A stretch of DNA of 9,398 bases from Acetatifactor sp. (GCA_016303085.1 JAEDMI010000096.1:1-9398), one strand, 5' to 3'. Positions 1 to 6,667 are shown, numbered from the stretch's first letter. Numbers and translations are program-made. Notes: generated by a model not told the origin, from the letters alone.

Positions 1-651
1 GCCAAAAAACTCAATGCGGATCAAATAATCTCCGCCCTGAGCCGGATAGACCTCAATAACATCCCCATGTACCCGAAAGCAGCCCCGCTGCATATCCACC
101 TCATTTCTGGTATATTGAATGTCAACCAGTTCCCGCAGCACCTGATCCCTGTCCTTTACCATGCCGGGCCGCAGGGACACAATCATGTCCTGATACTCGT
201 CGGGACTTCCCAGACCATAGATACAGGATACACTGGCCACCACAATAACATCCTTCCGTTCCGTCAGGGATGCTGTGGCAGAAAGCCGTAGCTTATCTAT
301 CTCATCATTGATTGCGGAATCCTTGGCAATATAGGTATCCGAAGAAGGTACATAGGCCTCAGGCTGATAATAATCATAGTAGGACACAAAGTACTCCACT
401 GCATTTTCCGGGAAAAATTCCTTGAACTCGCCGTAGAGCTGGCCTGCAAGAGTCTTATTGTGGGCAATAATTAAGGTCGGCTTGTTCAATGCCTGAATCA
501 CATTTGCCATAGTAAAGGTCTTACCGGAGCCGGTAACTCCCAACAATGTCTGAAACTGATTGCCCTGCTTAAATCCATCCACCAGTTCCTTTATCGCCTG
601 AGGCTGATCTCCGGTGGGTTGATATTCGGAGTGTAATATAAAATGATCCAT
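1..651 (-). CDS. uvrB: UvrB, excinuclease ABC subunit B (N-terminal 217 residues; gene runs off the window)
   Basis: UvrB is the damage-verifying helicase-like subunit of UvrABC nucleotide excision repair. It is loaded on DNA by UvrA and then recruits UvrC for incision. The visible 217 residues begin MDHFILHSEYQPTGDQPQAI, the usual UvrB N-terminus. They contain the Walker A motif GVTGSGKT (residues 38-45), the IIAHNKTLAGQL segment (61-72) and the aromatic beta-hairpin region YYDYYQPEAY (91-100) that slides between the DNA strands. The SCIYGLGSP segment (142-150) is also typical. The start at 651 has an excellent Shine-Dalgarno site, AAAGGAGG, a few bases upstream. The frame is open to base 1, so roughly the last two thirds of a typical protein of about 660 residues lies outside the window. 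It is separated from the upstream protease gene by 126 nt that carry a promoter and a LexA box. Identity is very secure. Confidence 0.98.
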   Translation of the reverse strand, partial: MDHFILHSEYQPTGDQPQAIKELVDGFKQGNQFQTLLGVTGSGKTFTMANVIQALNKPTLIIAHNKTLAGQLYGEFKEFFPENAVEYFVSYYDYYQPEAYVPSSDTYIAKDSAINDEIDKLRLSATASLTERKDVIVVASVSCIYGLGSPDEYQDMIVSLRPGMVKDRDQVLRELVDIQYTRNEVDMQRGCFRVHGDVIEVYPAQGGDYLIRIEFFG

Positions 652-703
652 GAAAGCCTCCTTTATGAATCAGTTCTTTCAAAAACAAAAAACGTACAAA
701 GGT

Positions 704-732
704 ATCTTACCACACCTTTATACGCTTTGCAA
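704..732 (-). promoter_or_regulatory. Predicted sigma-A promoter of uvrB
   Basis: Reading the minus strand, TTGCAA (732-727) is followed by a 17-nt spacer and TAAGAT (709-704). A TG dinucleotide one base before the -10 element (TGGTAAGAT) makes it an extended -10 promoter. Both hexamers match consensus at four of six positions and the spacing is optimal. The predicted transcript would start near 697, leaving a leader of about 45 nt before the uvrB start at 651. The -35 element shares three bases with the LexA box, as expected for a repressed SOS promoter. It was found by eye and not scored. Confidence 0.65.
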
Positions 733-743
733 ACATTTGTTCT
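730..743 (-). promoter_or_regulatory. LexA (DinR) SOS operator in front of uvrB
   Basis: The minus strand reads AGAACAAATGTTTG, which fits the Gram-positive LexA/DinR consensus CGAACRNRYGTTYG at every specified position except the first base. It overlaps the -35 hexamer of the predicted uvrB promoter, so bound LexA would block RNA polymerase. uvrB is a classical SOS gene in Bacillus and many other bacteria, so both site and location agree with known biology. Binding itself is inferred. Confidence 0.85.
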
Positions 744-777
744 GATTTGCTGTTGTTTTATAGAATGGATTTCCATG

Positions 778-2088
778 TTACTTCATTTTTTCTCTCAACA
801 CTTCCTTTGCCTTCTCCAACTGATTGTCCGGGTGGTCTTCACTTGCATAGTATGCCTCGCCGTCAAACTCACATACCACATCCGGCTCAATACCGATGCC
901 ATGGATGTTTTTGCCGCCGGGTGTGTAATAAGCGCTAATGGTAATCTTCACGGCAGAACCATCCCTGAAGGGCATAATCTGCTGTACAATTCCTTTTCCG
1001 AAGGTAGTGGTGCCCACCAATGTTCCGATACCGTAATCCTTAATTGCACCGGCCATAATCTCGGCGGCGCTTGCAGAGTTCATATCCACAAGAACCACCA
1101 GAGGAAGCTCCATTTCTCTGCTTCCGTCGCATTTATACTCATCTCTTTTACCGTTTTTGTCTTCCGTATAGACAATCAATCCCTCGGGCAGAATCATGCG
1201 GCACATATCCACAACCGCAGACAAGTTTCCTCCGGGGTTGCCTCTCAAATCGAGAATAATACCCTTTGCTCCGGAGCCTCGTGCCATAGCCAGTGCCTCC
1301 GCAAACTGATCCACTGTCACATCATCAAACTCCACAATCTGGATATAAGCCATATCGTCTTCTTCCATGACAAATTCCACCGTAGGAGATTCCACTCTCC
1401 GTCTGGTCAGAGTAAGTTCCAGATAATCGCTCTCACCTTCTCTGATAAGTGTCAGGTTTACTTCTGTTCCTTCCGGTCCCTTTATCATCGCAACCGCTTC
1501 CGTCAGACTCAAGCCATAGGTGGAAGTACCGTCCACCTCATAAATCAGGTCATTTGCTCGAAGCTCGGCTTCCTCAGCAGGAGAACCTTCAATAACACCG
1601 CTGATTTTGGGTAGACTTGTGGCAGTATCCAGACTCACATAGGCTCCGATTCCGTAATAAATACCCTCGGACTGCTCCATCATACTTGCAAGTTCCTCTG
1701 CAGTGTAATACTCGGAATAGGGGTCATTTAATGCACTGAGCAACCCCTTATAGACACCGTCCTTCAATTCCTCATCAGTCACTTCACCGAGATAATAGTA
1801 TTTGTTTACCATCTCCTCCAGAATCTGAAGCTTCTCCACCATATCCGAATCCACGGCAGATCCTTCCTTCAGCTCTACTCCCGCAGAGATATTCTCTCTT
1901 TCTTCAACGGAGTTTTGAATACTGATGCCCAGCCAGCAGACTGCCACCACCAAAAGCGCAGCGGCAATGCCTACTGTCATTCCAATCAGGAAAATTCCCT
2001 TCCCGCTGCCCTTTTCATTCCCGGGAAGCCGCTCAGGCGTTATATTACCTTTATTTATATTGTCAAAGTAATTTTCATTTTCATCCAT
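778..2088 (-). CDS. S41-family C-terminal processing protease (CtpA/CtpB type), membrane-anchored
   Basis: This is a serine protease of the tail-specific/CtpB family that cleaves exported proteins near their C-termini outside the membrane. The 436-residue product has a short cytoplasmic N-terminus, one membrane anchor (about 31-57), an N-terminal helical segment, a PDZ domain (about 144-231, starting near YYGIGAYVS) and the S41 catalytic domain with RGNPGGNL (282-289). The Ser-Lys-Gln catalytic set is complete: Ser340 in NSASAAEI, Lys365 in FGKG and Gln369, with the same 25- and 4-residue spacing as Bacillus CtpB. I chose the ATG at 2088 because the GGAAAGGTG ribosome site lies 11 nt upstream of it; that same site directly abuts the possible GTG start at 2100. 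The gene follows the LytM peptidase gene by 57 nt with no terminator seen, so it is probably the last gene of the ftsEX operon. Its substrate is unknown; the neighbouring hydrolase or FtsX is a guess from position only. Confidence 0.93.
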   Translation of the reverse strand: MDENENYFDNINKGNITPERLPGNEKGSGKGIFLIGMTVGIAAALLVVAVCWLGISIQNSVEERENISAGVELKEGSAVDSDMVEKLQILEEMVNKYYYLGEVTDEELKDGVYKGLLSALNDPYSEYYTAEELASMMEQSEGIYYGIGAYVSLDTATSLPKISGVIEGSPAEEAELRANDLIYEVDGTSTYGLSLTEAVAMIKGPEGTEVNLTLIREGESDYLELTLTRRRVESPTVEFVMEEDDMAYIQIVEFDDVTVDQFAEALAMARGSGAKGIILDLRGNPGGNLSAVVDMCRMILPEGLIVYTEDKNGKRDEYKCDGSREMELPLVVLVDMNSASAAEIMAGAIKDYGIGTLVGTTTFGKGIVQQIMPFRDGSAVKITISAYYTPGGKNIHGIGIEPDVVCEFDGEAYYASEDHPDNQLEKAKEVLREKMK

Positions 2089-2099
2089 CTTGATAACCA

Positions 2100-2108
2100 C
2101 ACCTTTCC
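2100..2108 (-). promoter_or_regulatory. Ribosome binding site deciding the start of the S41 protease
   Basis: GGAAAGGTG on the minus strand lies 11 nt before the ATG at 2088. It overlaps the first base of the alternative in-frame GTG at 2100, which could therefore not use it. This favours the 436-residue product over the 440-residue one. Confidence 0.55.
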
Positions 2109-2145
2109 GGTACCCACATTCCTTGGAGCGCAGACACCAACTTCT

Positions 2146-3384
2146 TTACTTACTGATATAATTCCAAGGCGAGGTGTATGCTCCGTTCAGTCGCACGCTG
2201 AAATGGAGATGGTTTCCCGTTGAACGCCCGGTACTGCCCACCGCTGCAATAGTCTCCCCTCTCACCACAATATCATCCTTCTGTACATAAAGTTGAGATG
2301 CGTGCATATAAATTGTATACAACCCGTCTCCATGATCTATCATTACATAATTGCCCATCGTGGCACTGTAGGTAGCTGCAACCACAATCCCGTCATATGC
2401 CGCATAAATCGCAGTCCCCTTAGGCGCGGCAAAGTCCACTCCGTTGTGAAACCGTTCTACTTTCAGTGTAGGATGTATACGCATCCCGTAGTCATCCGAC
2501 ACTCTTGTGTATGTGGCAAGAGGAAATTTAAAGGCCCCACCGTCATAGGTCAGCACCACGCCGCTGCTGGCAAGGATTTTTTTCTTGTCTTCTGCAATCT
2601 GTGCCTCCAGACTCGCAATTTCCTCCTCCTGAGCCTGAATCTCTTCCTTATATTCCTTAATTGCCTGTTCCTTGTTGCTGATATCTGTCTCGTAGCTTAC
2701 AATATCCCTGTTTTTCTGCTCTATCAGAGCTTCCAGGTTTCTTTGTTCCTCCTCCACACCCGCTTTTGCTTCATCCAGGATTTCTTTCTCCAACTCCAAC
2801 TCCTGCTTGCAGAGCTCCACATACTCACGAACCGTCTTGTAGTCCTGCCACATCTTTTGGTCATAAGAAATCACCCGCTCCACGTAATCAGCCTTGTTCA
2901 AAAAGTCACCGAAGCTGGATGATTTTAACAGCATCTCCATCATCTGCGGGTCTCCGGTCTCATACACCATTCTTATGCGCTGGATCATGGCTTCTCTCTG
3001 GTCTTCTTCCCTTTTCAGAGCCTCCGCCAACTGCTCCTCCGCAATGGTAATTTCCTCTTCCTTCGCCGAGATTTTCAGTTTCAATTCCGCAATATTCTGT
3101 TCAATCTGCACCAGATTGCTGTCCAACTGGGCCACATAATTCTTCAGGTTGGTGCGCTGCGTCTCCAGTTCTCTCTTGATATTCTGCAGATTGCTCAGTC
3201 CGTTTTGAAGCGCCTCTTTTTCGCCCTGTGCCTGCTTAATCTGCTCCTCTTTTTCTCTGATGCTTTCCGATGTTATGGAAGACATGGTCACCGCCGATAC
3301 ATTCTGTCTGAACATACCGGAAGAGGACATGATGTAAAGTGCCGCACATATCACACAGCAAACAATTATTTTCCTTTTCTTCAT
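2146..3384 (-). CDS. Secreted coiled-coil M23/LytM peptidoglycan hydrolase (EnvC/PcsB-like FtsEX partner)
   Basis: This is a predicted cell-wall endopeptidase that would act outside the membrane at division or growth sites. The 412-residue product starts with a signal peptide (basic MKKRK, then a hydrophobic stretch to about residue 20, cleavage probably near 29-33). A long coiled coil rich in Glu, Lys and Gln follows (about 38-130 and 170-272), with a less charged helical stretch between. The C-terminal LytM/M23 domain spans about 285-412. All expected residues are present: zinc ligands His313, Asp317 (HNGVD) and His394, with catalytic His361 (MHAS) and His392 (HLH). The His313-Asp317 and His361-His392-His394 spacings equal those of LytM. 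The gene follows ftsX by 12 nt, which is the usual place for the hydrolase or activator controlled by FtsEX. E. coli EnvC shares this architecture but its LytM domain is catalytically dead, whereas this one looks active. Cleavage specificity cannot be read from the sequence. Confidence 0.93.
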   Translation of the reverse strand: MKKRKIIVCCVICAALYIMSSSGMFRQNVSAVTMSSITSESIREKEEQIKQAQGEKEALQNGLSNLQNIKRELETQRTNLKNYVAQLDSNLVQIEQNIAELKLKISAKEEEITIAEEQLAEALKREEDQREAMIQRIRMVYETGDPQMMEMLLKSSSFGDFLNKADYVERVISYDQKMWQDYKTVREYVELCKQELELEKEILDEAKAGVEEEQRNLEALIEQKNRDIVSYETDISNKEQAIKEYKEEIQAQEEEIASLEAQIAEDKKKILASSGVVLTYDGGAFKFPLATYTRVSDDYGMRIHPTLKVERFHNGVDFAAPKGTAIYAAYDGIVVAATYSATMGNYVMIDHGDGLYTIYMHASQLYVQKDDIVVRGETIAAVGSTGRSTGNHLHFSVRLNGAYTSPWNYISK

Positions 3385-3396
3385 ATTCTCCCGCTT

Positions 3397-4332
3397 TTAT
3401 ACATGCAAATGCTTTCTGACCGTAGAAATACTTCCAAGGAAGCCGATTCCCATTCCCATTGCCAGCGACACAGGAGCCAGAACGCCAAACACCTGGTCTA
3501 CCGTCAGGAAATTCAGAAAGTTACTCAATATTTCAAATCTCTCAACAATATAACTCAGTGCATAGTTGTATAGACTGTAAATCAATCCCAGAGGAATCGC
3601 CGCACCGAGAAGTCCTATCAGAATACCCTCCAGCACAAAAGGTGCCCTGACGAAAAAGTCTGTAGCTCCGATATACTTCATGATATTGATTTCTGCCGAG
3701 CGCACTGAAATGCCGATGGCAACCGTATTGCTGATTAGGAAAATGCTGACCGCCAGCAGTATTACAATGATACCCAGAGAGACATAAGCTATCAGCAGGT
3801 TGACGCCGCTCAACGTATCAGCTGTCACCTCCGAGAAATTCACCTTCCGAACCTCCGGTATGGACAACAGCCAGTTAACCAAAGCATCCTGCATGGAAAC
3901 ATCGCTGAGATACACTTCATAGCTGTATTCTCCGGCTAACGGGTTCTCGGGAAAGCCTTCCGCATAATTCTCCCCATAATAATCCGATGCAAAATTTGCC
4001 CAGGCTTCATCATCCGAAATGTATATTACATCGGAAACCTCTACTCTCGCGCTGATCATCTGCCCGATTTCTTCGATTCTGGTATCCGTTGGAATCTGAT
4101 TCTCCGTGTGTGTCTCGCATTTGTCGTACTCATTGTGGAAAAACACGGTGACAGACACGCCTTCCTCCGCCTTCATCACGATGCTCTGAAAATTTGCAAC
4201 AATAGCGTAGAACAGCCCAAACAGGAACAGACACGCCGAAATGGTTGCCACGGAAGCCAAAGAATACCATTTGTTCCGGAAAATGTTGGCGAATCCCTGT
4301 TTAATCGTATAAAGCAATGTGCTAATCTTCAT
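3397..4332 (-). CDS. ftsX: Cell division protein FtsX (membrane subunit of FtsEX)
   Basis: FtsX is the membrane half of the FtsEX complex, which resembles an ABC transporter but transmits ATP-driven movement of FtsE to peptidoglycan hydrolases outside. The 311-residue product has the expected topology: cytoplasmic N-terminus with the FANIFRNKW motif (14-22), TM1 (about 23-46), a large outer domain (about 50-175), then TM2 (178-202), TM3 (231-254) and TM4 (280-302). The cytoplasmic loop EINIMKYIGAT (214-224) is a family hallmark and probably contacts FtsE. The start at 4332 was chosen over the longer frame from 4371 because MKISTLLYTI is the usual FtsX beginning and a GGAGGGAGG site lies upstream within ftsE. 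The gene overlaps ftsE by 11 nt, suggesting coupled translation. The outer domain carries a polar segment around 66-84 (HNEYDKCETHTENQIPTDT) that looks longer than I would expect; this is an impression, not an alignment. Confidence 0.96.
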   Translation of the reverse strand: MKISTLLYTIKQGFANIFRNKWYSLASVATISACLFLFGLFYAIVANFQSIVMKAEEGVSVTVFFHNEYDKCETHTENQIPTDTRIEEIGQMISARVEVSDVIYISDDEAWANFASDYYGENYAEGFPENPLAGEYSYEVYLSDVSMQDALVNWLLSIPEVRKVNFSEVTADTLSGVNLLIAYVSLGIIVILLAVSIFLISNTVAIGISVRSAEINIMKYIGATDFFVRAPFVLEGILIGLLGAAIPLGLIYSLYNYALSYIVERFEILSNFLNFLTVDQVFGVLAPVSLAMGMGIGFLGSISTVRKHLHV

Positions 4333-5065
4333 CGATGTATTCGCCTCCCTCCTCGTCGCTGACAATGACACCTTTCTTCATGGTAACGACACGCTTATGC
4401 ATGGCATTGACAATCTCCCTGTTGTGAGTTACCACCACCACGGTTGTGCCGCTCTCATTGATTTCCTCCAAAAGTTTCATGATTTCCCAGGAGTTTTTGG
4501 GGTCTAAGTTTCCCGTAGGTTCATCTGCCAGCAGAATGGACGGCTTGTTAATCAAAGCCCTTGCCAGCGCAACCCTCTGCTGTTCACCGCCGGACAACTG
4601 TCTGGTCTTAGCCTTATACTTTCCCGCCAAGCCTACAGTTGCAAGAATCGCGGGCACATTTCTTCTGATTTCATTGGGAGGTGTCTCTACGATTCTCTGG
4701 GCAAAAGCCACATTTTCATAAACATTTCTGTCATTCAGCAGCCGGAAGTCCTGAAACACCACTCCCAGATTACGTCTGAATTTGGGAACCTGTCTGTGCT
4801 TCAGCTTTGCCAAATCGTTCCCCATAACATAAACACTGCCGCTGGTTGCAGTCAGCTCCCGCAGCAGAAGTTTAATCAATGTGGACTTTCCGGAGCCGCT
4901 GTCTCCGACAATAAATACAAATTCACCTCTGCCAATGCTCAGAGTGATACCGTTCAATGCGGGCGAGCCGGTAGAGTAAACCTTTCTGACATTGTCAAGA
5001 AAGATGATTCCCTTTTCTTCTATCAGCTGCTCCCGCTTTCTTCTCTGCAGTTCTCTGTTTGCCAT
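4322..5065 (-). CDS. ftsE: Cell division ATP-binding protein FtsE
   Basis: FtsE is the cytoplasmic ABC ATPase of FtsEX, which powers the switching of division-associated peptidoglycan hydrolases. All nucleotide-binding motifs are present in the 247 residues: Walker A GDSGSGKST (54-62), Q-loop Gln105 in VFQDFRLL, signature LSGGEQQR (157-164), Walker B ILLADE with catalytic Glu182, D-loop NLD (186-188) and switch His214 in VVTHN. The ABC fold proper begins around IIFLDNVRKVY (20-30), so about 19 basic, polar residues precede it; most FtsE proteins start nearer the fold. The start at 5065 is nevertheless well supported by AGAGGAG five bases upstream. The C-terminus is acidic (DEEGGEYIDED) and its DNA also supplies the ftsX ribosome site. 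It lies 29 nt after the regulator gene and overlaps ftsX by 11 nt. Confidence 0.97.
   Translation of the reverse strand: MANRELQRRKREQLIEEKGIIFLDNVRKVYSTGSPALNGITLSIGRGEFVFIVGDSGSGKSTLIKLLLRELTATSGSVYVMGNDLAKLKHRQVPKFRRNLGVVFQDFRLLNDRNVYENVAFAQRIVETPPNEIRRNVPAILATVGLAGKYKAKTRQLSGGEQQRVALARALINKPSILLADEPTGNLDPKNSWEIMKLLEEINESGTTVVVVTHNREIVNAMHKRVVTMKKGVIVSDEEGGEYIDED
4344..4352 (-). promoter_or_regulatory. Ribosome binding site of ftsX inside the ftsE coding end
   Basis: GGAGGGAGG on the minus strand, 11 nt before the ATG at 4332, encodes part of the Glu/Gly-rich tail of FtsE and doubles as the Shine-Dalgarno site for ftsX. It supports the internal FtsX start. Confidence 0.7.
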
Positions 5066-5094
5066 AACATCTCCTCTAAAAATCGTAACAGTTA

Positions 5095-6180
5095 CTAAAA
5101 ATCTGCATTCTCCATGTACTTCATATATTTTACTACCATCAGCGCGATTTTAAAGGTAATCGCATCTTCGAACACGCGCAAATCCAGTCCGGTGCTCTTT
5201 TGAAGCTTATCCAGGCGATATACCAGCGTATTCCTATGTATAAACAGTTGTCTTGATGTCTCGGATACATTCAGGCTGTTCTCGAAGAACTTATAAATCG
5301 TCGCCAGAGTCTCCTCGTCAAATTCATCCGGACTCTTGCCGCCAAAGATTTCCCGGATAAACATCTTGCAGAGCGGAATGGGAAGCTGATAAATCAGACG
5401 ACCGATTCCCAGCTCACTGTACGCAATAATCTCTCTTTCGTCAAAAAAGATTTTTCCAACGTCCAGTGCCATCTTTGCCTCTTTGTAGGAACGGCTGACT
5501 TCTTTGATTTCCTGTATTACGGTGCCGTATGCAATGCGGATATCCCTGATGCCTTCCTTCTGAAGATAGGTTTCCAGAGACTTTGCGGATTTATCGATTT
5601 CTTTTCCCGCATCGCCGTCAGACAGTTCCTTGACCACAATAACGTTGTTCTCGTCCACCGCCGTGACAAAATCCTTACTGTTGCTGCCCAGATGAGCTCT
5701 GGCCAGTTCCAGTGCGTTGTTGTCTCTTCCGTTTCCGGATTCCACAATCATGACCACCCTGGGCACATCCGTCTGGATATGCAGTTTCTTCGAGCGGCTG
5801 TAGATATCCACCAGAAGCAGATTATCCAACAATAAATTCTTGATGAAGTTATCCTTATCAAAGCGCTCCTTGTAAGCCACAAGGAGATTCTGTATCTGAA
5901 AAGCCGCCATTTTGCCGATGGTGTAAACATCTTCACCGGTACCTCCCACCATCAGTACATATTCCAACTGCTGTTCATCAAATATTTTGAAGTACTGATA
6001 GCCCTGTATCTCCTGAGAGTCAGCAGGAGAAGCCGCAAATTCCACCGCCGCCTTAGAACTGCTCCCCATGTCCGTTGTGGAAGCAACCTCCTTGCCGTCC
6101 ACATCCATGACGCAAAGTTCAACTCTCGCAATGCTCTTCATCCCGTCAATTGTATTTTGTAATATCTGATTTGAAATCAT
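5095..6180 (-). CDS. CdaR/PucR-type transcriptional regulator with C-terminal helix-turn-helix
   Basis: This is a predicted DNA-binding regulator of the CdaR (sugar-diacid regulator)/PucR class. In the 361 residues, an N-terminal sensor-like region (about 1-130) contains VELCVMDVDGKEVAST, reminiscent of the CdaR sugar-diacid recognition domain but diverged. It leads into the family-typical junction FIKNLLLDN (112-120). A GGDEF-like domain follows (about 138-252, ending in RSYKEAKMALDVG), without a GGDEF catalytic motif. The C-terminal PucR-type helix-turn-helix is clear (about 292-350, core NVSETSRQLFIHRNTLVYRL). A GGGGG-containing ribosome site sits six bases before the ATG at 6180. The gene has its own candidate promoter, lies just downstream of a terminator and precedes ftsE by only 29 nt, so it probably heads the ftsEX transcript. 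The ligand is unknown; sugar diacids are a family-level possibility only. Confidence 0.88.
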   Translation of the reverse strand: MISNQILQNTIDGMKSIARVELCVMDVDGKEVASTTDMGSSSKAAVEFAASPADSQEIQGYQYFKIFDEQQLEYVLMVGGTGEDVYTIGKMAAFQIQNLLVAYKERFDKDNFIKNLLLDNLLLVDIYSRSKKLHIQTDVPRVVMIVESGNGRDNNALELARAHLGSNSKDFVTAVDENNVIVVKELSDGDAGKEIDKSAKSLETYLQKEGIRDIRIAYGTVIQEIKEVSRSYKEAKMALDVGKIFFDEREIIAYSELGIGRLIYQLPIPLCKMFIREIFGGKSPDEFDEETLATIYKFFENSLNVSETSRQLFIHRNTLVYRLDKLQKSTGLDLRVFEDAITFKIALMVVKYMKYMENADF

Positions 6181-6238
6181 ATAAACCCCCGCTTCCTTTG
6201 TTTAAGAGCCCCTCGTTTCTGAAACAACTATACTAAAA

Positions 6239-6267
6239 ATTTTACAAAAGTATCACACAAAAAGCAA
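6239..6267 (-). promoter_or_regulatory. Candidate sigma-A promoter of the regulator-ftsEX operon
   Basis: On the minus strand TTGCTT (6267-6262) is followed by a 17-nt spacer and TAAAAT (6244-6239). The -10 element matches consensus at five of six positions and the -35 at three. It lies between the yjfB terminator and the regulator start at 6180, the only long gap upstream of this operon, and would give a leader of about 50 nt. The region is AT-rich, so chance matches are easy. Confidence 0.4.
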
Positions 6268-6288
6268 TAGGTTTTTATATAAATTCAC

Positions 6289-6322
6289 AAAAAAGCTGCC
6301 TGACGGATAAGAGTCAGGCAGC
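6289..6322 (-). terminator. Rho-independent terminator of the YjfB-family gene
   Basis: Perfect 10-bp inverted repeat: GCTGCCTGAC (6295-6304) and GTCAGGCAGC (6313-6322) with an 8-nt loop. In minus-strand transcription it is followed at once by six T residues (6294-6289). It begins 20 nt after the stop of the 63-residue gene and isolates that gene from the regulator-ftsEX operon. Confidence 0.95.
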
Positions 6323-6342
6323 CTTCCAATCTCTTTTCAGAA

Positions 6343-6534
6343 CTATACACGTATGTCAAAATTTGCACCGACGCCGGGGTTCACACTCTGTTCCATCGCC
6401 GCAGCATCAATCATCTGAACAAGACCTGCTCCCAACTCTTCGTTGACATCCATTGCCTTGCTGAGCACCGCTGTTCCGACCCGAGACTGTGTGGAAATGT
6501 TGGACAGTTCCATTGATACACCTGCAATATCCAT
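6343..6534 (-). CDS. YjfB-family putative motility protein, 63 residues
   Basis: This is a small protein of the YjfB family (Pfam 'putative motility protein'), whose molecular role is not established. Recognisable traits are the length (about 60 residues), the helix-forming N-terminal half, the central segment VGTAVLSKAMDVNEE (19-33), the MIDAAAMEQSVNPGVG stretch (41-56) and the conserved ending ANFDIRV. It has no signal peptide, membrane segment or cysteine, so it is probably cytoplasmic unless exported by a flagellar-type route. The ATG at 6534 has a strong ribosome site (GGAAAGGGGG). It is monocistronic, between the cvfB end and its own perfect terminator, and a sigma-28-like promoter precedes it. 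That promoter class fits the motility label of the family. Family assignment is from memory of the pattern; function is inferred. Confidence 0.85.
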   Translation of the reverse strand: MDIAGVSMELSNISTQSRVGTAVLSKAMDVNEELGAGLVQMIDAAAMEQSVNPGVGANFDIRV

Positions 6535-6566
6535 CTATATGCCCCCTTTCCTGTTTTCATTTTAGC

Positions 6567-6593
6567 ATATCTTCCGCCGTTTTTCTATCTTTA
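6567..6593 (-). promoter_or_regulatory. Sigma-28 (SigD/FliA)-like promoter of the YjfB-family gene
   Basis: The minus strand shows TAAAG (-35 core TAAA at 6593-6590), a 15-nt spacer and GAAGATAT (6574-6567). The Bacillus SigD consensus is TAAA-N14-16-GCCGATAT, so the -35 is perfect, the spacing is central and the -10 matches six of eight. Transcription would start near 6560, about 25 nt before the ATG, leaving room for the ribosome site. An extended -10 sigma-A alternative, TGCTAAAAT (6567-6559), overlaps the same area but has no good -35 and would leave a very short leader. Confidence 0.6.
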
Positions 6594-6667
6594 TATCTCA
6601 TTTTCTAAAATCTTAAGAAACCCCGTTCCATCTAAATCTCAATATCTGCGGGTGTTTACAAACCGGC

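Noticed and set aside
67..291. Plus-strand open frame of 74 codons
   Set aside because: Antisense to the strongly conserved uvrB coding sequence.
652..777. Terminator sought between the protease gene and uvrB
   Set aside because: Only a tiny TGGA/TCCA hairpin with a 2-nt loop and no T run was seen. Readthrough into uvrB therefore cannot be excluded.
643..1614. Long plus-strand open frame of 323 codons
   Set aside because: It lies antisense to the S41 protease gene, whose motifs are unmistakable. The translated product is rich in His, Cys and Ser with no family resemblance, typical of a shadow frame.
2293..2922. Plus-strand open frame of 209 codons
   Set aside because: Antisense to the LytM hydrolase. 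The Leu/Phe-rich product reflects reverse reading of Lys/Glu coiled-coil codons, not a membrane protein.
4333..4371. Longer FtsX start at 4371, adding 13 residues
   Set aside because: The added residues are unlike FtsX, overlap ftsE further and lack the good ribosome site found for the start at 4332.
6618..6657. Possible terminator after cvfB: AAACCCCG (6618-6625) against CGGGTGTTT (6649-6657)
   Set aside because: The stem is bulged, the loop is 23 nt and no clean T run follows in the minus direction. Too weak to list as a terminator.
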